The position numbers were made by a program, and so were the translations under genes. Below, in pieces: positions 10,942-20,707 of a DNA stretch of 64,000 bases (positions are counted from its first letter, which is position 1; each line of letters opens with the position of its first letter). This DNA comes from Marchantia polymorpha subsp. ruderalis (taxonomy: Eukaryota; Streptophyta; Marchantiopsida; Marchantiales; Marchantiaceae). The notes beneath the pieces were generated by a model. The model had not been told where the DNA came from, made no database searches, and saw only the letters and a list, made by a program, of their open reading frames with translations. Where the stretch lies: NCBI GenBank assembly GCA_037833965.1, contig AP031355.1:23213501-23277500 (forward strand). Reading direction: 5' to 3'.

Positions 10942-11799
10942 GTGCAAGGCACGCCGACAGGAGTCTTGTGCCAGCAGGTGGTATCCCTGCTTTGGTACCT
11001 TGATCGCAAGGTGGCGAAGTATGATGATCCCCGCCATCGGGAGTCCTACGTCCAATTGGTGCGCAATCGGACGCGGACCAAGGTCATGACAAGTCCTTTG
11101 TTGGCTTCCCTTGACGAGACAATCAAGGATTTGAAGTTGAAGAACGAGGCCCTACGCGGGCACCTCGCACTTTCGCGGAAATTGCAGAAGGCAGTCAACA
11201 AGGTGCGTGATGAGAAGTTGGACAAAGCGGAGAAGTAACTTGCAAAGCAGCGGGAGAAGCTCAAGGCGGAGCTCGATTCTGAGCAAGCTCAAAATTGCAT
11301 CTTGTTAGAGGAGCTTGTGCGACAGACACGGTTGCTAGAGAAGTGTCAGTGCACACGCCGAGCCGATGAGGAGTTAATTCGTCGCTTGCAATCGCAGTGC
11401 GGCGAATTGAGAGCGCAACGTGCGGAGGCAGAGCTGCAGTTGGTAGAGGTTGAAGGCGATCACCGGCGCGCGACAGATCGCACACGAGAAGAGTTGGCAG
11501 AGCGAGTGAACCGCTGTCTAAGAGGTTACACTCAATGGAAAGTGGCTGCGCAGGAGAGAATCACACTGCGCGGGTTAGAGATTCGTGCGATGGAATTGAT
11601 GTCGGGTGACAGTCGGAGCCAGCGGCGGATCGCGAAGAGGTTAGATGCTTTTTTGTCGAGGTCGCGAGACGCCATTGCGAACCTTGAGGCAGAGGTGACC
11701 GAGGTACTTTGGCGGCTGGAGTTGCGCAGCAGAGCCGACGACTGGTCGGGTAGGGAGTTAGTGCGCGGTAGTCCGTCGCGCTGGAGACATAGCAGATGA
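10942..11799 (+). pseudogene. Element C: coiled-coil C-terminal fragments
   Basis: Two adjoining plus-strand frames (10942-11238 and 11302-11799) encode long, charged, heptad-like helices: KDLKLKNEALRGHL, LVRQTRLLEK, LRAQRAEAELQLVEVEGDH and ANLEAEVTEVLWRLELR. An acidic Ser/Glu stretch lies just upstream (10890-10940). The organisation of NLS-like motif, low-complexity tract and coiled coil would suit a DNA- or RNA-associated structural protein, which is inference only. Part of the broken element C. Confidence 0.55.
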
Positions 11800-11884
11800 C
11801 ATGGAGTGTAGTGTAGTGTAGAGTGTTAGGTAGTTAGGACTTACGAGGTATAAGTAGTTCAAGGCGTCTTGCCTTGGGAATTTT

Positions 11885-12751
11885 TCCAGTTTCGGAAGTG
11901 CAGATCAGGAACTCATTTTCTGTGCGCGTTTGTGTCCTTAGTTCTGTCACCGTGCAAGAGGAGCTACAGCTTGACGAAGTTACCGCATTTTGTAGTTGAA
12001 GGCCTTCGGCCGAATACTTAGAGCTAGTGTGCTGGTTAGATACTTGAGCAGTTCGGACCTACACCTACGGGTGATTGCTGAATGCTCAGAGCTAGTGGAC
12101 TGGTTAGACACTTGAGTAGTTTGATCTTACACCTTCGGGTGATTGAACCTGTTTGTACTCCTTCGGGATTTTTCCCCTGAATGCCAAAGTGAAGTTTTGT
12201 TACTTCGAGTAAGCCTTGGTTGTAAATTCAGGTTACGCTGTAGAAGACGCCCTCGGGGCTAGCCTCTGCAGTATTTTTGGGAATGACTAGTGCCTTAGAA
12301 TTCAAACTCGTCAATAGACTGTTATGGTGTGACACTGGATCTTTTCTCAATTGAGTTTCTCAGTTCGGTTCCTGTGATCTCTGCGTGTTTTGTGAATTGA
12401 GTGTGTTGTTCACCGCGTGAGAGTGACTTCGGTTTGACAAAGGTACCGCATCCGAAGTAGGAAGTCCAACCCGGGTGCTCTAGTCTAGCAGTCAGAGTTA
12501 ACAATCCGGAGTTGGTGAACACTACATGCAGATCCTCTGAATGTACTCGTGAGAAACTTTCCCCCTAACCTTGAGTGGAGGTCCTAATCGACCTCTTAGT
12601 TGTGCTTTTCCAGTTTCAGGTGTGTGTTGGGGTGAATTACGCTGCATTGTGCGTCCTCCAAGTGACCTCCGAGTTGAGCACTTGCAGTATTTCTGGGAGT
12701 GACAGTCGCCTGAGAATTCAAACTCTTCAATAGTCTGTTAAACGTGACACT
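11885..12751 (+). repeat. Diverged tandem duplication near the right end of element C
   Basis: Two units of about 400-450 bp (about 11885-12336 and 12360-12751) share landmarks in order: a GTGYGYGTTTTGTG-like segment, TTGACRAAGKTACCGCAT, GTACTCSTK, TGCAGTATTTYTGGGARTGAC, then GAATTCAAACTC and GTGACACT. They are considerably diverged, so the duplication is old or the units were inherited in the element. Confidence 0.5.
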
Positions 12752-12822
12752 TTGTACTCTGTGTGTTGTCTCTGTCCCTATGGATTTGATCTTTTGCTGC
12801 TATACTGCAGTTTTAGCCTTTG

Positions 12823-12835
12823 GTGGGTTATTACA
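12823..12835 (-). repeat. Element C right terminal inverted repeat
   Basis: GTGGGTTATTACA is the inverse of 7296-7308 with one mismatch. It is followed directly by the GAGTG duplication (12836-12840). Confidence 0.75.
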
Positions 12836-12840
12836 GAGTG

Positions 12841-13772
12841 GCGAGATACATCAATGATCCAACCATTGACTGATACAACTCGATCTCTTGCTTTGAGGCT
12901 TGAGCAATATTGGGAATCATCTTATTCTTCATACCACAATCCATTGTACAATCCACAAGACGAGCCTTGGACATGCCAAACTTGTCAAGTATCTTCAAGA
13001 TATAGGCATCCTAGCAGAATGAAATAGTGACTTTGCTCCAATCACTTGTAATACGCACTCCAAGAAAGTACTTAGCACGATCCATGTCTTCAACTTCAAA
13101 TTCAAGGGCGAGCTTGGCTTTGAGATCTTCAATAGCCTTCATTGAGGCACCCAAAAGAACCATGTCATTCACATACGTGACAATTGTTACTTTTGTCTTC
13201 TTGTTGTAGTAGACACATGAGTCATGGGACAGCAGATTGTAGCCAAGCTTGATGAGTGACTTGGAAAAAGTTTACTGCTAGATTCTTGGAGATTGCTTAA
13301 GCCCATAAAGAGCCTTTAAAAGCATGCAGACGAATTCCTTGATAGTCTCCTTACCACCTTCTGTACACACTGGAGGAACTTCAACAAATACCTCTCCCTT
13401 CGTGAAAGACTCGAGTAAAGCTCTGACGACATCCATCTGCTTAAGGTACCAACCAAAATGAGCTGCAAAGGCAATTGCAATCTTCCATGTTGCTGTCTTG
13501 CAAACACCAGCAAATGTATCGTCATAATCGCAATCATACTGCTGTTCAAATCCCTTGACGACCCATCGAACCTTGTACTTAAGAATCTTTCCATTGTTGT
13601 CGCGCTTTCTCTTCAAAATAAGTCTACCACGTAGAACCTTCTGATCATGAGGTACCTTGTGTCTTTGCATGAGAGTCCATGTCTTCTTTCTGGCAAGCAT
13701 TTGGTATTCTCTCATAAGAGCGTATTTCCATTTGACAGCGTCTCTTGAGTTGAAGGTCTCCTCCAATGTCAT
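12841..13772 (-). pseudogene. Copia A: reverse transcriptase
   Basis: The minus-strand frame at 13278-13772 shows the Copia RT start: WKYALMREYQML, YKVRWVVKGFEQ, YDDTFAGV, KQMDVVRALL, VCMLLKALYGLKQSPR. Further minus-strand translation to 12841 gives KILDKFGMSKA, YQSMVGSLMYLA and other late-RT signatures up to the edge of insert C. The catalytic region lies between these blocks. Broken retroelement, no host role. Confidence 0.88.
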
Positions 13773-13871
13773 AGGGTCAGCTTCATCGAGTACTTGACGT
13801 GCTGCAGCATAAGCAGCGTGATAAACAGCCTTGACAGAAGTGGCCTTCGGATTGAGGGTGGCAAAACGTGC

Positions 13872-14290
13872 TTACAATTGACTCTTGTAATCAACACGCT
13901 TATTGAATCTGTTGCTCCAACGAAGGTGAACCTGAGGAGGAAGTTGACGAAGCTCTGATTCAACTGGATGATGAGGAATATCTGGGAGTTCCTCGTTGTT
14001 ATCATCTACATCAAGGATCATATCGTCAAGAACCTCATCACGTTCAGGATTCAACTCAGGGAAATGTATCTTTTCAACGTAGTTATCATCATCTTTCACT
14101 GTTGGAGATCTGTAACCTGCGTTGGGAGAGTGTACTCATCTGCATTTCTAGTTGCTGGAACTTTGACGAGTTCAAAGACTTCGTCATCAGCCTCTAGAAG
14201 ATCGATATCCTCATCAAAATCTTCTGCTGAGACAACTGATTCATATGAGTCACTTCCTTCAAAGAAACGCACATGAGAAGTGCGGATCAC
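13872..14290 (-). pseudogene. Copia A: integrase-RT linker
   Basis: Two adjoining acidic minus-strand frames (13872-14099 and 14096-14290) contain HPVESELRQLPPQVHLRWSN, the usual 'RRS-R' type block before a Copia RT, and an acidic SAEDFDEDIDLLEADDE tract. Their position between integrase and RT is as expected. Broken. Confidence 0.65.
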
Positions 14291-14515
14291 CTTTTCCCTT
14301 CCATGAGTGTGTGGAATATAGAACCTTTAAATTGAGTTTCCATCATAGCCAACAAGAATATCAACTTGAGCTCTAGGATCGAGCTTTCGGGACTACACAC
14401 AATCTTCACGCTAAATAAGAACGTAGAACTTGCAGCCAAAGACTCTCAAATGACCAATAGAGATTGGGTGCTCAACATCTGGCTCGACGTCATCAAGGAA
14501 AGCATGCAATGGCGT

Positions 14516-14818
14516 CTAATCAAACAATCTTGATGTAGCCATGCGGTTGATGGTGTGAATAATTGTGGCGTAGATCTCAGGCCACAAATTCAAAGGAATG
14601 TTCTGATCGATCATACAACATCGTACTCTCTCTGTAATAGTACAAATCGAACGTCCAGATGTGCCATCTTGATGCGGATTGCGAGCACTGGTTGTCTCAA
14701 CAAGAATGCCAAGATCAGAGGCAAATTCCTGTAATTGAGACGGAGAATATTCTCTACCACCATCCAAGCGAAACTTCTTGATAACTTTCTTATACTGAGT
14801 CTTGCACAACTCAGTCAA
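14516..14818 (-). pseudogene. Copia A: integrase core
   Basis: The minus-strand frame shows KKFRLDGGREYSPSQLQEFA, then TSARNPHQDGTSGRSICTI and PLNLWPEIYATIIHTINRM. This is the second half of the DDE integrase core of Copia elements, where the family reads LRTDNGGEY...TPQQNGVAER. Further integrase sequence continues to about 15100 in other frames. Broken. Confidence 0.85.
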
Positions 14819-15106
14819 GTCCTTGAGGAATTGGAAGGCTTTATTTTTAACGGAGAAAGCTGTTCCCCGACGAGCAGTTGTTTTCTTGTCAGTTGCAATA
14901 ATCTAATATTTCTCACCATTCAAGCCATATGGAGTCAACTTGACAACATCGACGTGACTCTTGGCTTGAAGAGGTGTAGGGCGTCTGGTACGGCAACACA
15001 TTATGCAATAGGGCTTTCCCATTTCACATGGTTGACAAGGGATGCTGACTCCAGGATAATTATACTTTTCAAAGTACTTCATGCCGTCGACAAGCTTAGA
15101 AGTTGC

Positions 15107-15583
15107 TCAAACTGTATCAAGACTAGTGTGATCAAGACGCCGATGCCACAATTCATAATTGATTGCCTCAATTGCAGCTAGATAAGCAAAATGTGACATC
15201 GTGTGAACAATTTTCATGGTTTCAGGGACAAATTTTTCCATCTTGACGCCATTCATGTAGAAGCCTTGCTTGTCATTACTTCCACCGGCGTTGAAGAATA
15301 TTCTCCCATATATGAGGTTGTAATCACAACAGGGTAGGAGGACAACATCGTTAAGTGTCAAGATAGTGGACGACTTGCCAACGGGGCAATGCAACTCATA
15401 TGAGCCAATGCACGTTGGACAAATCAAACCATTGGCAGTTGTGACCAGTGGAAGATTATCGCGGTACCCAATATGGGTAAACTGATCCGCGGTATTCGCA
15501 ATGTGAAGATCAGCTCCGGTGTCGTAGATCCATCCATAATGTTTAGCCATATGAGTAGAGGCGCACTTGAAGATCAGAGACAA
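15107..15583 (-). pseudogene. Copia A: aspartic protease and gag-pre-integrase
   Basis: The minus-strand frame contains the protease active-site motif in WIYDTGADLHIAN (residues about 18-30) and the flap and loop region to about residue 95. The gag-pre-integrase block ELWHRRLDHTSLDTV ends the frame. It lies between gag and integrase, as in Copia. Broken element. Confidence 0.88.
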
Positions 15584-15598
15584 ATATCTGATCCCAAT

Positions 15599-16645
15599 CT
15601 ATATGTCTTCCTTCTTTTCTTCGGACTTCTTTGGATTGAGATTGGATCCCATAACGTAGTCCTTTCCGTAGATCTTCTTGTACTCGGCTTTTTTAGAATT
15701 CTCAAAGCATTCCTTGGTGAAATAACCCTTTCTCTTGCAAGTGTCGCAGATAGATTCCTTTCTATCCTTCTGATCAGAGTCGGAGGGAGGAGCTCCATCA
15801 CCCCTAGCTCCACCACGTCCTCCGTGACCTCCTCGAGAACCACCACGGCCACCTTGAGATGGTGGAGGTTTTCCCCCGTACAAGGCTTGTGTCCCATTTC
15901 CACGAGACTTGTTTCCTTGTTGTTGACGAACATCATTTTGAATATCCTTGTAAAGGGCCTCCATTAAGGGCTTGGCGATTCGACTAGCTGCACGCTGGCG
16001 ATCAGCCCATATGGGAAAGCTCTTGTAAAGAGCATGGATGAAAAGTACCGAATGAATTCGGTCATCCATCTCCAGGTCCAGTTGTTGCAACTTCTCAAGA
16101 TTCTTCTGAAATTTGATAATAAAGTCTTTGATATCCATGCAATTCTTGTACTGAAGTGTAGTCCAATTGACCACAGCGCTGTGAAGAACTGCATTGCCAT
16201 CACCCTCGTAATGATCTTTGACAAGAGTCCACATCTCCAAGGCAGTTGTCTTAGCGTGGACAAGGTTGGCTAGAGATGATGAACAATTGAACTGAATAGC
16301 CATCTTCATCTTTGAATCTTCGGCACCAGTTCTCCCATTCGTTGTAGTCTTCCGTAGATGCTTCGTCGTCATCCCACTCAATTGCACATGGCTTGTTCTT
16401 GCAAGCTCTAACATTGATATACTTGTCAAGATCATTCGATGTTACCAAATTCACCATCATGGTCTTTCATACTTGATAGTTCTCCTCGCCCTTTAGCTTC
16501 AAAGTTAGAGGTAACTAGAGAGATGTAGAATAGACTGTGACTATAGTCTCATTGTGAAGGCGCCCAAACAACTTGGTTTCCTTCGAACTGGAACCATTTC
16601 CCTCACCAAAACCACCACCATTGTCTGTATCGGTGTCATCCATCT
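15599..16645 (-). pseudogene. Copia A: gag
   Basis: The minus-strand frame 15599-16435 carries the Copia gag (UBN2-type) region: AKTTALEMWTLVKDHYEG, LQYKNCMDIKDFIIKFQKNL. A Gly-Arg-rich nucleic-acid-binding tract (RGGRGGSRGGHGGRGG) and a zinc-knuckle-like CDTCKRKGYF segment follow. N-terminal gag continues upstream to about 16645 in another frame (WENWCRRFKDED, DDTDTDNGG). Nucleocapsid-type fossil. Confidence 0.82.
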
Positions 16646-16959
16646 TGAAGGATGACTTAGATTCGTCTTCTGAGTAAACTCCAGAGGATTTTTGTGGAGG
16701 ATCCGACGTATGGTAAGAGAAGATACTCCACTACAACCCCAGCTCCGACAGTTACTTACTGTTGGACCATTGCTGGGATCTATTGTATCAACTGTTGGAG
16801 TTCTTGATGTAAACGCACGTTATTGCAACCATAACAACAAAGACTCAAAAGGAGGGCGCAACACCACATTGCTACTGGATTCTTGAATATGAAATTGAGA
16901 TAGAACAATTGAATGGTACTCACGATGATCTCTGTATCAGCAGCGTGGGCTCAAAACCT

Positions 16960-17187
16960 CTTACACTCATCACAATGTAGGGCAGTGAATGCTGGAAGGT
17001 GAGTCCATTGAGTTGCTTAGGACTGCACCAAAACTAAGACTAAATACTATGTACGACGGTGTAGGCCGCACCGTCGTATAGTGGAGTGGCAAATCAGCGT
17101 TGATGGTGTTAGAACACCTTTCAAGTATCTGTAAGGCCAGGTCACCCTTCAAGTACCCCTAAGGCCATGGCTACCATCCAACAAGAC
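16960..17187 (-). repeat. Element A 5' LTR (right)
   Basis: About 228 bp matching 6032-6254 with about 10% difference by eye. The TTTTT duplication (17188-17192) follows, then RT sequence of element B. Confidence 0.85.
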
Positions 17188-17192
17188 TTTTT

Positions 17193-17896
17193 GATCCCGA
17201 ATACCTCCATTCAAAAAAAATTCTTGATTAGACCTAGATACTTCATGCTGAAGGATGAGCTCAATTGAGACTTCAACATATTCAATGTTGATAAGTTGAA
17301 GTCTAAACTTATCAACAACGGATCTTTTAGAAGCACCAATAAGCATGTCATCAATATACAAATGAAGAATGATAAGCTCAAATGCCGCATTAAAAACCTT
17401 CTTCAAGTAAACACAAGGATCATATACACTCCTTAAGAATCCTTGTGAGTGCATGAAGTCATTGAAATGTTTATTCCACTGTTTGGAACTTTGCTTTAAA
17501 TCGTATTACAATTTACACAACCTGCATATCATGCCTTCCTTTTCTTTCATGAAAAATCCTTAGGGTTGACTTATAAACATCACTTCATCAAGTAGTCAAA
17601 AAAAAATTGCTGACTACATCCATCAGATCAAAAAGTAGATCATATAGAATCACAAAGGCACTTAGAAAACGTATTGTATAGTATTTTGATACTGGTGCAA
17701 AAACTTCATTGTAATCCACAGCTTTGCATTGCGTGAATCCTTTGGCTACCAATCTAGCCTTGAAGATTTTCATTCTATTCATGGATCTATCCTTCTTCTT
17801 GTATACACACTTACAATCTAACACTCCTTTTCCTTGGAGTAGCTCAACAAGTTTCCAGGTGTTGATGGCAAGAAGTGATTTCATCTCCTTCTGCAT
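17193..17896 (-). pseudogene. Copia B: N-terminal and central reverse transcriptase
   Basis: Minus-strand frames 17588-17896 (MQKEMKSLLAINTWKLVE, FKARLVAKGFTQ, DYNEVFAPVSKY) and 17193-17454 (GFLRSVYDPCVYLKK, LHLYIDDMLIGASKR) are Copia RT, the latter including the YIDD catalytic block. The sequence ends at the junction with element A and resumes at 6026. It is clearly a different family from A. Broken. Confidence 0.85.
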
Positions 17897-18597
17897 CGCT
17901 GCATTCCATTCTTGCTTCTCACTAGAAGCTAAGGCTTTAAAGAAAGAAGATTAATCTCCATCTTTCGTCATCAAGGTGTCAGTTGAATGCTCAACATCAA
18001 CTTCAATATCATAAATAAGTGAAGAATCAAACCAAGTGTCATACCTAGCTAGAGCTTGACGTTCAGCTGCACTTCACAAGTGTCGCCTTGATGAAGATTT
18101 TCCTTGATAAATTTGTGCTAGTGTTGGTTTTAATGTTAGCTCACTAGCAATCAGCTCCTCTTGTTCCACAAAAGGTGGAATCTTTCCTTGTGATTTATCA
18201 TTAGTGGTGTCAATATCAATCTCCCACTCAACAGTGTCAATGACAAGAGTCTTGCTTTTGTCACTAAGAGTAGTCTGCAGTTTCTACTCCTCTATCAATG
18301 ATCTAGATTCATTGAATGAAACATATGTACTTACAATGAGTATGCAAGCATTGACATTCCACAAATTATATTCCTTTACTCATCCTTGATAATCAAGAAA
18401 ATAATACATTTCTTGGATTTTGGATCAAACTTAGTCTTATTATCCTTAGGAGTAAGAGTATAAGCATCGCAACCAAAAACCCTCAACATACAATAATCAC
18501 ATTATCATTTGTACCACAATTCAAATGGTGTTCTGAACTTGATAGAACTATTAGAAGATATGTTTACCAAGAAAGCTACAATATTCACAACTTCAGT
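17897..18597 (-). pseudogene. Copia B: integrase C-terminus and linker region
   Basis: No long open frame survives. The position between the integrase and RT blocks of the same element, together with scattered minus-strand motifs for the Copia linker, marks it as the decayed connector. No other gene is seen. Confidence 0.5.
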
Positions 18598-19227
18598 TCA
18601 AAATGTATGAGGTAAATCAACTAGATTCAACATACTTCTAGAACACTCCAATAGTCTGCAATTGAGTATCTGAGACACACCATTTTGCTCTAGAGTAAAC
18701 AGTGTGTTGAGATGGCGAATGATCCCCTCTCTTTTGCAATACAATTGAAACTCCGTTGAGTTGTACTGCCCGTCGTTATCTGCGCATATATATTTCACCT
18801 TCTTTCCAACCTGGATCTCAACTAGAAACTTCCAGTTTTAGAGAATTTCAAAGACCTCAGATTTTTGTTGCATGAAGTAAATTCACACAAATCTCGAATA
18901 GTCATCCACGAAGGTCACGTAGTATACATTTTCAATGTGTGAGGCAGTAGAAGAAGTTACTCACACATCAAAATAAATGTAATCTCGAATATCTTGTGAG
19001 CTATGCAGTTCAACGTCAAATACAACTCTTGTCTGTTTGCCAAATACACTATGCTCACAAAATTTGACCTTGAATTGCTTCATCCCGTGCAATAAGCTAT
19101 GTTTATGTAAAATGGCAAAACCCTTTTCACTCATGTGAAAAGGGTTTGGACACAAAGTTGATACCAAATTTGGAGAAGTAATAACATGTGACTCTCCAAA
19201 GATTGTTGTATACTCCAAGATGTACAA
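18598..19227 (-). pseudogene. Copia B: gag-pre-integrase and integrase core
   Basis: Minus-strand frame 18961-19227 contains FAILHKHSLLHG, KVKFCEHSVFGKQTRV and DIRDYIYFDV: the gag-pre-integrase and the start of integrase with the first catalytic Asp region. Frame 18598-18798 contains KYICADNDGQYNSTEFQLYC and LFTLEQNGVSQILN, the later integrase core. Broken. Confidence 0.85.
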
Positions 19228-19573
19228 ATTTTTAAGCCTTCAGCTTTTCATGAGAATGTGATAACCATCCATCACATTCAAAATTCCACTGTATGTCTTT
19301 CACTCGAACCCTTCATGAGATGAAGTTCTTACACATACTAGGCATCTACCGTACATTGATCAAGGAACATACCACTTCATCAAACATTTAACTCTTCACA
19401 AATCCAATGCCGACAATTTTGCAAGATTGATTATTTTTCATAAAAATTGTACAGATTGAGTAAATTGTAAGAACTAAAGAACTCTTTAACATGAAAAATG
19501 TGGTAAGAGCAAGCTGAATTCAAAATACATTCATCGCTTCCAACATGGACGGATGAACTAAGGAAATTTTCAA

Positions 19574-19764
19574 TTACAGCCACACTTGCTGAGGGTTCAC
19601 CGGTTGCCTCATTACAACAATCTTGCGCATGTGATCAAATTTTCCATATTTCCAGCACTTAATGTGGCTACCATCTCTAGATTTAAACATGGATCTAGAT
19701 TTGATCTTGATCTTTCCATTTACTTTTTCCCTAGTAGACGTACTATCACGAGAGACTTTCAAGG
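19574..19764 (-). repeat. Head-to-head gag duplication, left arm
   Basis: The minus-strand frame shows a basic gag region with KCWKYGKFDHMR, a zinc-knuckle-type segment of a Copia gag. The 191-bp arm is about 85% identical by eye to the inverse of 19915-20106. It corresponds to gag of element B. Confidence 0.75.
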
Positions 19765-19914
19765 CAATAAACGATGAGGTGGATTTACTGAGATTGTGTG
19801 AATTGTATATACTTACAATGAAGTTGTTACTGCTTTATTGACCAACGACATGCAACAGAAGCTCTTGGTGTATATGCATACCTTTTCCGATCAATATCAT
19901 CTCATCATCTACTA

Positions 19915-20106
19915 CCTTGAGAGTCTCTCGTGGTAAGACGTCTACTATGGAGAAAGTAAATGAAAATATCAAGATCAAGTCTAGATCCATATCTAACTCT
20001 AGACATGGTAAGAACATCAAGTGCTGGAAATATGTCAAATCTGGTCACGTGCGCAAAGGTTGTTGTAGTAAGGTAACTGGTGAATCCTCAGCAAGTGAGG
20101 CTGTAA
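19915..20106 (+). repeat. Head-to-head gag duplication, right arm
   Basis: The plus-strand frame with KCWKYVKSGHVRKGC is the same gag region in opposite orientation. The 150-bp spacer (19765-19914) also appears to be plus-strand gag sequence. Either a second related element is abutted here or part of B was duplicated in inverse orientation. Confidence 0.72.
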
Positions 20107-20683
20107 CTCAATATTTCTAATATAAACAATTCAAGCAGATTATGTAAAATTTTGAAACTCATATTTTTGTCTTGAAAACAATCAAAGTTGTCATGAATGG
20201 GATTAAAATACATCTTGAATAATATTACGTATCAAACAAAAATTATTTCAAAAATTATATTGGATGCATTATTCTATATTGACTACAATTTTAATTATAT
20301 CTTTTGTGTGAAACAAAAAAATTCGAGGTTTTATTTTTTACAAAAAATTGTAAGTTATGAAACAAAATGTTATTACTTCTCTTCATCTACATAATAAATT
20401 TTTAATTTTGAAAATATTTTCATTTAAAAATTTTACTAACTACATCTAAAATTTTGAAGATTTACAAAAAAAGTGTTAATGCTTTATCAATTTAAAAAAT
20501 ATTCTATTCTAATGTATTTTAATATATTTATATTTAACCAATCTTTGAAATAAGAACCAATGATATTTTAAATAAAAAAATAAATATTTCAATACATAAA
20601 TATATTTCTTGAATACATAAAAATTTTCTTTTCTATCAAGTAAAAATTATCCTAATAATTTTAAAAATATTGAAAATTGACAC

Positions 20684-20707
20684 ATATATATATATATATA
20701 TATATAT
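20684..20707. repeat. (AT)n microsatellite
   Basis: Twelve AT units. Confidence 0.9.

Larger units (their letters stand above)
7296..12835 (+). mobile_element. Element C: 5.5-kb insert with 13-bp inverted ends, class unresolved (broken)
   Basis: It interrupts the polymerase of Copia A and is flanked by GAGTG. Its ends are TGTGATAACCCAC and, inverted, TGTAATAACCCAC: 12 of 13 bases match and both have TG...CA polarity. No internal LTR pair was seen. Inside are a GCCTTCGGC-rich tract (7490-8160), plus-strand coding fragments (8448-11799), an LTR-like insert (D) and a diverged tandem duplication (11885-12751). TG...CA ends and a 5-bp duplication fit a solo LTR of a very large Ty3-type element or a non-autonomous retroelement; the inverted ends also allow a DNA transposon. 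The coding fragments are interrupted in a handful of places. Confidence 0.7.
6032..17187 (-). mobile_element. Ty1/Copia retroelement A, nested in element B (broken)
   Basis: Bounded by two related LTRs (6032-6254 and 16960-17187). Minus-strand gag, protease, integrase, RT and RNase H lie between them in Copia order. Without its own insert (element C, 7296-12835) it is about 5.6 kb, a normal Copia size. By eye the LTRs differ at about one position in ten, including a small rearranged patch near the middle. That suggests an insertion several million years old at usual plant substitution rates (inference). The copy is broken, with on the order of ten interruptions apart from the large insert. 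Confidence 0.88.
4595..20106 (-). mobile_element. Ty1/Copia retroelement B (outer, oldest layer; broken and split)
   Basis: Minus-strand Copia-type parts lie in the expected order once the inner element A is set aside. From right to left these are gag zinc-knuckle region (about 19.6 kb), gag-pre-integrase (about 19.1 kb), integrase core (about 18.7 kb), reverse transcriptase (17.2-17.9 kb, resuming at 5.5-6.0 kb), RNase H (5.2-5.5 kb) and a probable 3' LTR (about 4.6-5.04 kb). The order PR-IN-RT-RH is the Copia order. Element A (6032-17187) sits inside the RT region. The copy is heavily broken, with many interruptions, and no matching 5' LTR was found at the right end, where the sequence turns into a head-to-head gag duplication. 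It must be older than A. Confidence 0.8.

Noticed and set aside
7296-12835. Element C as a complete LTR retrotransposon
   Set aside because: I looked for a direct copy of either end inside the unit and found none, and there is no gag-pol. Only the solo-LTR, non-autonomous or DNA-transposon readings remain.
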